From an uncultured bacterium (GTDB lineage Bacteria; Bacillota_I; Bacilli_A; RFN20; CAG-826), in NCBI GenBank assembly GCA_949299165.1, contig CASFZJ010000009.1, positions 1 through 48,235 on the forward strand: a stretch of DNA of 48,235 bases. Direction: 5' to 3'. How positions within the stretch are numbered: the first letter of the stretch is position 1; every line of letters begins with the position of its first letter. Under the pieces are notes generated by a model. That model saw only the letters and a program-made list of their open reading frames with translations, did no database searches and had not been told where the DNA came from. This document shows positions 7,177-15,229 of this stretch, one piece after another. The position numbers and the translations under genes are program-made.

Positions 7177-8542
7177 TATTTTCTAGATATTTTTTAAAGT
7201 CATAGTGGAATGACTTAATAACATATGATTCGTATTTGTTTAATAAGACAAGGCCTGGTTCCTTGCCTTTTTTAACAGTTTTGATTTGAGCAAGAATAAG
7301 CTCAGCATCTTTTTGTTTTGCAAGATAGGTTGCAAACTCTAATGCAAACTCTAATGTTTCATCATCTAATTCGCTTTTAAAAATTACAACATGGTTTGAA
7401 TGAACATTTTTAAGATGGATAAAATAATCTTCTTTTGAAGCATATTTAAATGTTAAGTTATCGTTTTGAAGAGAGTTTTTACCAAAGCCGATTTTAGTTC
7501 CATTAAATACAATATAATAAGGTTTTGCAGCGTTTTTCAAATTTTTAGGCTTTTTATACTTACTAACTTTGATGATTTTTTTCTCAATTAATTCGTTAAT
7601 TAGCTCTTCATAATCTTCTTCATTATAAATATCGATTGTATTGAAAATGTTAGTAATATATTCGATTTCGTTTTTGGTTTTTTCGATATATTCTTCGGTT
7701 GAAATGATTGTGGCTTTTGCTTTCTTATAGATTTTATACATTCTTTCAAGATTTTGGGATGGGGAATATTGAACATTTAATGGTATCTTTTTGCCATCAA
7801 TTTCAAAATATTCATCACCTCTTTTAACTTCATCAAGAATTGTTAAAAGATAATCAGCATAATCTTTATAAGCGAGTTTATTTTTAGCTTCATCTTGATC
7901 TTCTTTGATTTTTTCTACCTTTTTCTCAAGAGATTTTTTGCGTCTTTTTAGCTCTAAAATAATTTCACGATATTTTTGTACTAAATGAAGTTTTTCGATA
8001 TTTGAAAAATAGTTTTCTTCATTTTCGTAATCTTTGTCTTTTATTTCTTTAGAAAATGGAGTTCGAAGTGGTGGCTCATAAATCGCATTTTTTAAAATAG
8101 GGTGATGAGTATCGATTCCCTTAAATCTAAAAGCTTCATCAACTTTGTTATCGACAAGTAAAACAAGATTAGAATTACTTTTGAAAATCTCAAAAAGTAA
8201 AACATAGTGAATTTTATCGTATGTATCAGTAGTTTTGATAAACTCTAACTTTAAAATATTGTCATCATTATGAACATTTGCTTTTAAAAATAATGAATTC
8301 AGTAATTTAGTTTTTAAACGAGTATAAAATTGATTAGTTGTATTAAATAAAAATTTCTTGTTAGTAACTCTGAGAAATGGATTTTTAACATTCAAAGAAA
8401 TAAAGATGTTTGGCGATTTACTTTTAGAGAACGAAAAAATGTAATCGCATTCGCTTAAGCATTGAATTTTATTTAAATACGAGCCGGCAAGATTTGCATT
8501 TATTTCTTTAACTTGGTTTTTTAATCTTTCAAGGAATGTCAT
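7163..8542 (-). CDS. rqcH: NFACT-family protein, RqcH-like (shortened)
   Basis: NFACT proteins of the RqcH/NEMF/Tae2 family bind stalled 50S-peptidyl-tRNA and add alanine tails in ribosome-associated quality control. The N-terminal NFACT-N region, a charged coiled coil (about residues 195-235 and 280-310) and a clear C-terminal NFACT-R domain (GFGKNSLQNDNLTFKYA, then HLKNVHSNHVVI) are visible. It has 459 residues, shorter than the usual 550-590. The Asp-Arg pair that family members carry in NFACT-N appears as DDN here, by eye alignment only. I chose the ATG at 8542, where the family N-terminus begins, over a TTG at 8581. There is no ribosome site. Confidence 0.85.
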   Translation of the reverse strand: MTFLERLKNQVKEINANLAGSYLNKIQCLSECDYIFSFSKSKSPNIFISLNVKNPFLRVTNKKFLFNTTNQFYTRLKTKLLNSLFLKANVHNDDNILKLEFIKTTDTYDKIHYVLLFEIFKSNSNLVLLVDNKVDEAFRFKGIDTHHPILKNAIYEPPLRTPFSKEIKDKDYENEENYFSNIEKLHLVQKYREIILELKRRKKSLEKKVEKIKEDQDEAKNKLAYKDYADYLLTILDEVKRGDEYFEIDGKKIPLNVQYSPSQNLERMYKIYKKAKATIISTEEYIEKTKNEIEYITNIFNTIDIYNEEDYEELINELIEKKIIKVSKYKKPKNLKNAAKPYYIVFNGTKIGFGKNSLQNDNLTFKYASKEDYFIHLKNVHSNHVVIFKSELDDETLEFALEFATYLAKQKDAELILAQIKTVKKGKEPGLVLLNKYESYVIKSFHYDFKKYLENINRF

Positions 8543-8678
8543 ATAAACAATTATTAAACATTCTTTTTTAAAATCAAACAAAATATGTCGTTAGCTCGTT
8601 TAAAAATTAGAAAATGTCGGTTAATTTGATTTTGAAAACGCTTTCATTAATTTGTCAATAAAAATTTAACGATTTGAC

Positions 8679-8707
8679 TTGTAAGTGAAAATTTAATTTT
8701 CTATTAT
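8679..8707 (+). promoter_or_regulatory. gmk promoter producing a leaderless mRNA
   Basis: TTGTAA (8679-8684) and TATTAT (8702-8707) are separated by 17 bp. Exactly 6 bases (TTTCAC) lie between the -10 hexamer and the gmk ATG, so the expected +1 is the A of ATG. Confidence 0.55.
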
Positions 8708-8713
8708 TTTCAC

Positions 8714-9286
8714 ATGAAAGGCTTACTAATCGTATTAAGTGGCCCTAGTGGAGTAGGTAAGGGGACTGTTAGAGAAATACTCATGAATGATGAGTCTCTT
8801 AATCTTGCTTATTCGATTTCAATGACTACTAGAAAACCACGTGTTGGTGAAGTTGATGGAAGAGACTATTTCTTTGTAAGCCAAGAAGAATTTGATAAAG
8901 CTTTAAATAATAATGAATTATTAGAGCATGCATGTTTTGTTAATAATTGCTATGGCACGCCTAGAAATTATGTTGAAAAATTGAGAAATGAAGGCAAGAA
9001 TGTCTTGCTTGAAATCGAAACTCAAGGCGCTTTTTCTGTTATGGAAAAAGAAAAAGACGATCCTTTATTTTTAAGTATATTTTTATTACCTCCATCCTTT
9101 GACGAACTTGAAAAAAGAATCAGAGGCAGAAGAACTGAAGAAGAATCAATCGTTCAAGAAAGACTTGCAAAAGCTAGAATTGAATTAAATCTCCAAGATA
9201 ATTATCAACATAAAGTAGTTGATATCACACCAGAACAAGCCGCAAAAGAAATTGCTGATATTATAAATAAGAAAATAAATTTATAA
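8714..9286 (+). CDS. gmk: guanylate kinase
   Basis: It phosphorylates GMP to GDP with ATP. The 190-residue length is normal. The P-loop GPSGVGKGT is at 9-17, followed by the GMP-binding TTRKPRVGEVDGRDYFF and the lid (RIRGRRTEEE). It opens the conserved gmk-priA...rpe gene series; rpoZ and coaBC, which usually lie between gmk and priA, are absent. There is no ribosome site, and a promoter sits directly upstream of the ATG. Confidence 0.95.
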   Translation: MKGLLIVLSGPSGVGKGTVREILMNDESLNLAYSISMTTRKPRVGEVDGRDYFFVSQEEFDKALNNNELLEHACFVNNCYGTPRNYVEKLRNEGKNVLLEIETQGAFSVMEKEKDDPLFLSIFLLPPSFDELEKRIRGRRTEEESIVQERLAKARIELNLQDNYQHKVVDITPEQAAKEIADIINKKINL

Positions 9287-9293
9287 TATTTAC

Positions 9294-11492
9294 ATGTATT
9301 TATTAAAAGTTCTAACTCAAAGAAATCTCTATTTACTTGATAGGACTTTTTATTATGTTTCTAATGATGAAGCACAAATTGGGGTTAGAGTAGAGATAAA
9401 CTTTAATAAAACAAATATTGTCGGATATGTTTTAGAATGCAAAGAAGTAAATAAAACTAAAGAACAACTTGAAGATGAACTTGGAATCAATTTATCTTAT
9501 ATAAATTCAATAATTGATGAAAAACCTATACTATCTGATAATTTATTAAAGCTAGCTTTCGAACTTAAAAAAAGATATATTTATCCTTTGATTGGTGTTC
9601 TTCAAACAATGCTTCCACCATCATTAAAACCAAAAGATACCTTTAAAAATGCTGCTAAAAAGAAGATGATAAGATATTATCTTTTAAATGAAGAAAAGCT
9701 AAGTTCATATAAAGTAAATAAGAACGAAGAAAAAATAATTTCTAAGTTTATTGGTAAAAAACAAATACTCTATAAAGACTTAAATCAAACAAAAACCTTG
9801 CAAAACCTCATTAAAAATGAAATTATTACACTAAATGAAGCTGAAGAATACAGGTATCATTTAAAGTCAATTTTTAATAATTATGAAGACGAAATTACTC
9901 TTAGTGAAAAACAAGACAAAATTTTTCACGAAATTTTAGAGTCAAACGATAGGACATTTTTACTTCATGGAGTTACTGGAAGTGGTAAAACAGAGATTTA
10001 CATAAAACTAATCGAGCACTATTACAAAGAAGGTAAAGGAGCAATTGTTTTAGTTCCAGAAATTTCTTTAACTCCATTAATGATTTCTCGTTTATTTGCT
10101 TACTTTAAAGAAGACATTGCAGTTTTACATTCTTCATTAACTTCAGCCAAAATATACGATGAATATCGTAAAATTTCTGAAGGTAAAGCTAGAATTGTGG
10201 TCGGCACAAGAAGCGCAATTTTTGCTCCAGTTAATAATTTAGGAATTATTGTAATCGATGAAGAAAACGATGAATGCTATAAACAAGACGACCAAGGTTT
10301 GTTATACAATGCTAAGGAAGTTGCGTTAATTAGATCGAAAATAGAAAATTCTAAAGTGATTTTGGGCTCGGCAACACCAGCTATAGAAGATATGGCCAAA
10401 GCTAAAAACGGGCAATATCATCTTCTTAAATTAGATGAAAGGTATAACAATGTACCTTTACCAAGAGTATATTTAATTGATAGCAAAAATTATAAAAATT
10501 ATTCGTCGCTATCGAGTATATTTTCGCTTGAACTCATTAAACAATTAAAAATGACTCTTCTCAAAAATAAACAAGCTATTTTATTCATCAATAGAAGAGG
10601 TTATTCAAATTACATGATTTGCAGGGAGTGTGGTCATGTTTTTAAGTGTCCTCATTGTGGATTGCCGTTACATTATCATCGTGAAAAGAAAGTTTTATAT
10701 TGTCATCATTGTGAATATCAAGTTAATGTTCCTAAAAAATGTCCAAAATGCGATTCTCAATATTTAGGGTATGGAGATTTTGGCATAGAAAAAGTTGAAG
10801 AAGAGTTTAAAAAGCTTTTTCCGGGGGTAAAATATCTCGTTTTAGATAGTGATAGGGCTAGTAAAACTTTACAAATTGAATCAATTTTGGATTCATTTAA
10901 TAAAAGAGAAGTTCAAGTTTTAATAGGCACTCAAATTGTTGCGAAAGGTCATGATTTTGAAAATGTTAGTTTAGTTGGCGTTTTAAACGCCGATACTTTG
11001 TTAAATTTCCCTAATTATCGAAGCAATGAAATGACTTTTTCGCTATTAACACAAGTTATTGGAAGATGCGGAAGAAAAGACGAAGAAGGAGTTGCTATAA
11101 TTCAAAGTAGTGCGATTACAAGTGAATCAATTATTTCGGCTACAAAACAAAATTATATGGCGTTTTATGATTACGAATTGCGCAATAGAAAAATGCTTAA
11201 TAATCCGCCATTTTCCTCTATTTTAGCAATAGAAGTTTCAACCAAAAGTGCGACTAAATTAGATGAATATGTTAAGAAAATTAAAAACTATTTTGTAAGT
11301 TTAGGTATCGAAGATACAGAAGTTCTTGGACCATCAATTTTCCATTATTCCAAATACAAATGTTGGAGACAAATTTTTATAAAATACAAAAAATTAATTA
11401 ATCTTATTGAACATGTTGAATCACTCCTAGACATATATAAAAGTGATTCAAATGTTAAAATTGAATTAAATTTTAATCCTTATTCTTATTAA
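9294..11492 (+). CDS. priA: primosomal protein N' (replication restart helicase PriA)
   Basis: PriA recognises stalled forks and reloads the replicative helicase. The 732 residues comprise the N-terminal 3'BD domain (1-100), the helicase core with Walker A GVTGSGKT (226-233) and motif II DEEN (322-325), paired CxxC zinc motifs (from C443, through CPHC, CHHC and CPKC), and the C-terminal helicase lobe (GTQIVAKGHDF, QVIGRCGRKD). Motif II is usually DEEH in PriA; here His is replaced by Asn. The ATG follows the gmk stop by 7 bases with no ribosome site. TATAAT overlaps the gmk stop exactly 6 bases before it. Confidence 0.96.
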   Translation: MYLLKVLTQRNLYLLDRTFYYVSNDEAQIGVRVEINFNKTNIVGYVLECKEVNKTKEQLEDELGINLSYINSIIDEKPILSDNLLKLAFELKKRYIYPLIGVLQTMLPPSLKPKDTFKNAAKKKMIRYYLLNEEKLSSYKVNKNEEKIISKFIGKKQILYKDLNQTKTLQNLIKNEIITLNEAEEYRYHLKSIFNNYEDEITLSEKQDKIFHEILESNDRTFLLHGVTGSGKTEIYIKLIEHYYKEGKGAIVLVPEISLTPLMISRLFAYFKEDIAVLHSSLTSAKIYDEYRKISEGKARIVVGTRSAIFAPVNNLGIIVIDEENDECYKQDDQGLLYNAKEVALIRSKIENSKVILGSATPAIEDMAKAKNGQYHLLKLDERYNNVPLPRVYLIDSKNYKNYSSLSSIFSLELIKQLKMTLLKNKQAILFINRRGYSNYMICRECGHVFKCPHCGLPLHYHREKKVLYCHHCEYQVNVPKKCPKCDSQYLGYGDFGIEKVEEEFKKLFPGVKYLVLDSDRASKTLQIESILDSFNKREVQVLIGTQIVAKGHDFENVSLVGVLNADTLLNFPNYRSNEMTFSLLTQVIGRCGRKDEEGVAIIQSSAITSESIISATKQNYMAFYDYELRNRKMLNNPPFSSILAIEVSTKSATKLDEYVKKIKNYFVSLGIEDTEVLGPSIFHYSKYKCWRQIFIKYKKLINLIEHVESLLDIYKSDSNVKIELNFNPYSY

Positions 11493-11510
11493 AAACCCCG
11501 CAAAAAATCA

Positions 11511-11609
11511 TTTTTTTCCCAGAATTTTGAAAAATTTCCAGGAAATATTTAAAATTCCTGGACTTTTTTCAATTTTTTCCAGAAATTTTGCAAAAAAGTG
11601 TATTTTTTA
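11511..11609. repeat. palindromic about 40-bp intergenic repeats, locus A
   Basis: Between priA and the DUF1904-like gene lie units of the form TTTTTTCAA-ttttttCCAGAAA-TTTTGCAAAAAAGTG. The clearest (11570-11609) matches the unit at 18411-18450 at most positions. The middle unit is overlaid by the hairpin described separately. No gene is present. Confidence 0.6.
11537..11569 (+). terminator. probable priA terminator within the repeat
   Basis: TCCAGGAA and TTCCTGGA form a perfect 8-bp stem around the 10-base loop ATATTTAAAA and are followed by C and six T. The same loop and nearly the same stem recur after leuS (31899-31931). Confidence 0.7.
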
Positions 11610-11613
11610 TTAA

Positions 11614-11641
11614 TTGACACTTTGCATATTAGATTGAAAAT
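11614..11641 (+). promoter_or_regulatory. possible promoter of the DUF1904-rsmB-like-rlmN operon
   Basis: A perfect TTGACA (11614-11619) is followed 16 bp later by GAAAAT (11636-11641). The -10 match is poor. The segment TTGACACTTTGCAT resembles the coaX promoter TTGACTTTTGCATG. Confidence 0.35.
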
Positions 11642-11687
11642 AAGGACATAATAATCTATGATTATTATTGTTGAAAAGAGAGGTATT

Positions 11688-12170
11688 ATGATAACAGTTT
11701 CAATACTAGGTTTAGATCCATATTTAGTTAGACAAATTTCAAAAGATTTAACTCCAAGACTAAGTGATATTTATGAATGCCACAAAGACGATGTTGATTT
11801 TTATGCACCAGAATGTCTATTCATTCACGATGGTGTTGAACAAAATACATGGAATGTTCTTGTTAGAGTTCATGCTCCATTAAAAGTAAAAGTTATGGAA
11901 AAAGAAGCAGCAAGAATCATTCATGAATTTATGAAAAATGCATGTATCAATTTAGCAATCGAATTTTATTATTACAGCCAAGACAATAGATATGAGTTCA
12001 TAGATCCTACACATCCAAGATTTATGACTGAAGAAAATAGTGTTGAAATTGACCACGATGATAGTTTAGAAGAAGACCTTCACGACGAAAGGGACGATGA
12101 AGATTATGAAGAACCATATCTTGGAAATGTTTTTGAAGATTTTGAGAAAAAACTTAATGGGGGAAATTAA
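11688..12170 (+). CDS. DUF1904-like (tautomerase-fold) protein with an acidic tail
   Basis: Residues 1-110 resemble DUF1904, a MIF/tautomerase-fold family: ISKDLTPRLSDIYECHKDDVDFYAPECLFI, then a beta strand and a final helix. The length of 160 residues exceeds the usual 100-110 because of a strongly acidic tail (DHDDSLEEDLHDERDDEDYEE). I chose the ATG at 11688 because AAGAGAGGT lies just before it; a frame-matched ATG at 11658 lacks a ribosome site. The gene ends 2 bp before the RsmB-like gene, so the two are probably translationally coupled. The tautomerase N-terminal proline is absent (Met-Ile-Thr instead), so enzyme activity is doubtful. The role is unknown. Confidence 0.6.
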   Translation: MITVSILGLDPYLVRQISKDLTPRLSDIYECHKDDVDFYAPECLFIHDGVEQNTWNVLVRVHAPLKVKVMEKEAARIIHEFMKNACINLAIEFYYYSQDNRYEFIDPTHPRFMTEENSVEIDHDDSLEEDLHDERDDEDYEEPYLGNVFEDFEKKLNGGN

Positions 12171-12172
12171 TT

Positions 12173-13450
12173 ATGACTACAAAAGTTTTTGATTTAAGTT
12201 TTACGGTTTTAAAAAGTATTTTAAAAGACCATGCAACATTTTCATCAGCAATTAAAAATAACAGTAAAGGTACTTCTAAAGAAGATTTTGCTGCGATGAG
12301 TTCTTTATCTGGAATATTTTTGAGAAATTATTATGCAATCAAAGTTATTTCAAATCTTGTATTTAATGTAACTCAAGAAGAACCATTAATTTATATCGGT
12401 TTAGTATTCGTTAACAACGTTTTCAAAAAAGTTGTTGATGAAAAAGAATCATTAACTTATTTAGTCAGCAAATTAAATTTATATCAAGTTAAGTTTGATG
12501 ATGAAATCAAAGAAAACTTCAAAAAAGCTATTGCAGACAAAAATGGTTTCTTAAAAGAAGCTAACGTCGAAAAGAAATTTGGTAAAAATAATAGAACTTA
12601 TCTTTCAAGCATTACAAATCTCCCAGAATGGATTATCAAAATGCTCCATAGTCAATATGGCAGAGAATATGGATTAGAAACTGTTAGAGCTATTTTTAAA
12701 ATGCCAAAACAATTTGCAGTTAAAAATCTAGCTTTAGGTGAAGTAAAAGAAGAAGAAATCTCTGAAAACTTTAAAAAAGTCGAAGAAACTTTATACGAAT
12801 ACAAAAATAAAACATCAATTAGAAAAGATGCTTTAGTTAGAGAATCCAAATTAATGCCAATTCAAAAAGCTGAATATGATATGATTCGTGATTTACCAGA
12901 AGTAGAAGGTAAAGCTGTCACTTTCTATTTTGAAGAAAAGAACTCAATTTATGTTGCTTTTATCAACAAATATCTTAAAAATGGCAATAAAGTTTCTTTG
13001 GGGACAAATAATCCACATTTAAACCCTGATTTATTCTCAAAAGTTAAACCTCTAGGTTTAGAAAAACTTGATGTTTATGAATCGACTGAAAGTGAAATGG
13101 TTGCTCATCTTTCAGAAAAACAAGATATTTTTGTTTTACTTCCAAAAAATAGTAATTTTGAGCAATTAAGAAGAACTCCAGAATATGGAATCATTTTTGA
13201 TCAATCAACTCTTGATGGAATTCTTGAAAACGAACTTAAAGAATTAATCGATTCAACACAATATGTAAGCGATGAAGGCAAACTTGTTTATTGTGTACCA
13301 ACATTTAACATCAAAGAAACAATGTTAATTGTTCATAAATTTTTAGAAGAAAGAAAAGATTTCAGATTAGCTAAAGAAAGCGCATTTTTCCCATTTGAAA
13401 AGGATAACTCAATTTTCTATTACGCAGTATTTGAAAAGAAAGCTAACTAG
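12173..13450 (+). CDS. RsmB-family 16S rRNA m5C methyltransferase homologue lacking both catalytic cysteines
   Basis: The length (425 aa), domain order and position just before rlmN-prpC-prkC-rpe match RsmB. Residues 1-130 look like the NusB-like domain. LPEWIIKMLHSQYG (150-163) matches the conserved HPxWLVxxWxxxYG. Near residues 318-343, FVLLPKNSN...LRRTPEYGIIFD aligns with DAPCSGxGxLRRxPDIKW, but PCSG has become PKNS. EGKLVYCVPTFNIKE (368-382) aligns with GGxLVYSTCTLxPEE, with the catalytic Cys replaced by Pro376. The DxxAxPGGK SAM loop is unrecognisable. RsmB needs these cysteines for m5C967 formation, so this is probably a non-catalytic rRNA- or ribosome-binding paralogue. The frame is intact. 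Confidence 0.8.
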   Translation: MTTKVFDLSFTVLKSILKDHATFSSAIKNNSKGTSKEDFAAMSSLSGIFLRNYYAIKVISNLVFNVTQEEPLIYIGLVFVNNVFKKVVDEKESLTYLVSKLNLYQVKFDDEIKENFKKAIADKNGFLKEANVEKKFGKNNRTYLSSITNLPEWIIKMLHSQYGREYGLETVRAIFKMPKQFAVKNLALGEVKEEEISENFKKVEETLYEYKNKTSIRKDALVRESKLMPIQKAEYDMIRDLPEVEGKAVTFYFEEKNSIYVAFINKYLKNGNKVSLGTNNPHLNPDLFSKVKPLGLEKLDVYESTESEMVAHLSEKQDIFVLLPKNSNFEQLRRTPEYGIIFDQSTLDGILENELKELIDSTQYVSDEGKLVYCVPTFNIKETMLIVHKFLEERKDFRLAKESAFFPFEKDNSIFYYAVFEKKAN

Positions 13451-13452
13451 TA

Positions 13453-14502
13453 ATGTTCAATTTATACGATTATAGTCTTCCTAAACTTGAAGAATTAGTA
13501 GTTTCTTTAGGCGAAAAGAAATTTCGTGCTACTCAGATTTTTAAATGGATTTATAAACGTAAAGTTTATGATTTTGATGAAATGAGTGATATTTCAAAGG
13601 AATTTAGAGAAACACTTAAAAAAGATTTTTGCTTAAAAAAACCTGAAATATTCACTAAGCAAGTCAGTAAAGATGGCACAATTAAGCTTCTTTTATCGCT
13701 TGAAGACGGCGACAAAGTTGAAACAGTTTTAATGCGCTACAATTATGGAAATGTAGCTTGTGTTTCTAGTGAAGTTGGTTGCAACATGGGCTGTGCCTTT
13801 TGTGCAAGTGGACTTTTAAAGAAAAAAAGAGAATTAAAAGTTAGCGAAATTCTTGGTCAAGTTTTGGTTTTAAATGATTTGCTTGATGAAGAAGGAAATA
13901 ACGAAAGAATAAGTCACATTGTTGTTATGGGAACAGGTGAACCATTCGATAATTATGGAAACGTTATGGACTTTATCCGTATTGCAAATCATCCACACGG
14001 ACTTGAAATTGGAGCACGCCATATAACAGTTTCTACTTGTGGAATTATTCCTAAAATTTATGATTATGCAAACGAAGGACTTCAAATTAATCTAGCAATC
14101 TCTCTTCACGCTCCAAGTGATGAAATTAGAAACAAAATAATGCCAATTAGCAGGGTTTATCCATTAAATGAGCTGATGAAAGCTGTTAAATATTATGAAA
14201 AAACTGCCGGCAGAAGAGTAACTTTTGAATATATTCTTCTTAAAGGAATCAATGATTCTAGAGAAAATGCAAAAGAATTAGCTGCATTAATTAAAGGTAC
14301 TTTGGCATATGTAAACTTAATACCTTATAATGAAGTTAACGAAATGAAATATCGAAGAAGTGGCGAAAAAACTGTTCATGAATTTTTAGATACTTTAATG
14401 AAATGTGGAGTAACAGCAACTATTAGAAAAGAATTTGGTAGTGATATTGATGCCGCTTGTGGCCAATTAAGAGCGAAAGATGAAAAACAATTATCGAGGT
14501 AA
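13453..14502 (+). CDS. rlmN: dual-specificity RNA methyltransferase RlmN
   Basis: This radical-SAM enzyme methylates C2 of A2503 in 23S rRNA and A37 of some tRNAs. The 349-residue protein carries CxxxCxxC (C110, C114, C117) for the 4Fe-4S cluster and the second catalytic cysteine near C336 (DAACGQL). MGTGEPFDNY and the SLHAPSDEIRNKIMPI segment are diagnostic. It starts one codon after the RsmB-like stop and overlaps prpC by 23 bases. Confidence 0.96.
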   Translation: MFNLYDYSLPKLEELVVSLGEKKFRATQIFKWIYKRKVYDFDEMSDISKEFRETLKKDFCLKKPEIFTKQVSKDGTIKLLLSLEDGDKVETVLMRYNYGNVACVSSEVGCNMGCAFCASGLLKKKRELKVSEILGQVLVLNDLLDEEGNNERISHIVVMGTGEPFDNYGNVMDFIRIANHPHGLEIGARHITVSTCGIIPKIYDYANEGLQINLAISLHAPSDEIRNKIMPISRVYPLNELMKAVKYYEKTAGRRVTFEYILLKGINDSRENAKELAALIKGTLAYVNLIPYNEVNEMKYRRSGEKTVHEFLDTLMKCGVTATIRKEFGSDIDAACGQLRAKDEKQLSR

Positions 14503-15229
14503 TTATTGTTATAGGACTGACATAGGAAAAGTCAGACGCACAAATGAAGATGAAACAAAAATTGTTATTAATTCTAATGGCAATGCTCTTTTAATTGTGG
14601 CTGATGGAATGGGTGGACATAATAAAGGTGACTATGCTTCTTTTGAAACGGTTAGAATAATTAGTGAAGCTTTTAAAGATAAAAAGACTTTTTTAACACC
14701 TCAACTTGCTGCAAAATGGCTTAAGAATATCGCAAAAATCGCAAATTCAACAATATATAATCTTCAAGATCAAGATGTTACCTATAAAGGTATGGGCACA
14801 ACTCTTTCGATGGTTTTGATATTAGGTAATAAAATTGTCGCCTTAAATTGCGGAGATTCACGAATTTATATCAAACGCAAAGACAAATTAGAACAATTAA
14901 GTGAAGATCAAACTTATGTTAACTTCCTTGTTAAATCTGGACAAATTAGTGAAGAAGAAGCTTTAACTCATCCTGAAAGACATGTTTTAACTAACGCAAT
15001 CGGAATTTTCCCTTCTTTAAGTGTTGATATCAAGATTTTAAATTATAGTGGAGAGTCAATCATTCTTTGTAGTGATGGCTTATATAACAATGTACGTGAA
15101 AAAGACATTTTTAATGTTTTAAATATGAATATTCCAATTAGCGATAAGGTTCAATCGCTGATTTCTTTAGCTAATTTTAATGGTGGAAGCGATAATATTA
15201 CCGTTGCTCTTTGGGAGACGATAAAATGA
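14480..15229 (+). CDS. prpC: PP2C-family protein phosphatase (Stp/PrpC)
   Basis: This metal-dependent Ser/Thr phosphatase opposes the kinase encoded next to it. The 249-residue protein contains the PPM motifs: TDIGKVRRTNEDE (13-25), VADGMGGHNKGD (40-51), GDSR in the middle, and SDGLYNNV plus GGSDNITVAL near the end, with all metal-binding aspartates visible. It overlaps rlmN by 23 bases and the kinase by 4 bases (ATGA), so expression is tightly coupled. Confidence 0.94.
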   Translation: MKNNYRGNYCYRTDIGKVRRTNEDETKIVINSNGNALLIVADGMGGHNKGDYASFETVRIISEAFKDKKTFLTPQLAAKWLKNIAKIANSTIYNLQDQDVTYKGMGTTLSMVLILGNKIVALNCGDSRIYIKRKDKLEQLSEDQTYVNFLVKSGQISEEEALTHPERHVLTNAIGIFPSLSVDIKILNYSGESIILCSDGLYNNVREKDIFNVLNMNIPISDKVQSLISLANFNGGSDNITVALWETIK

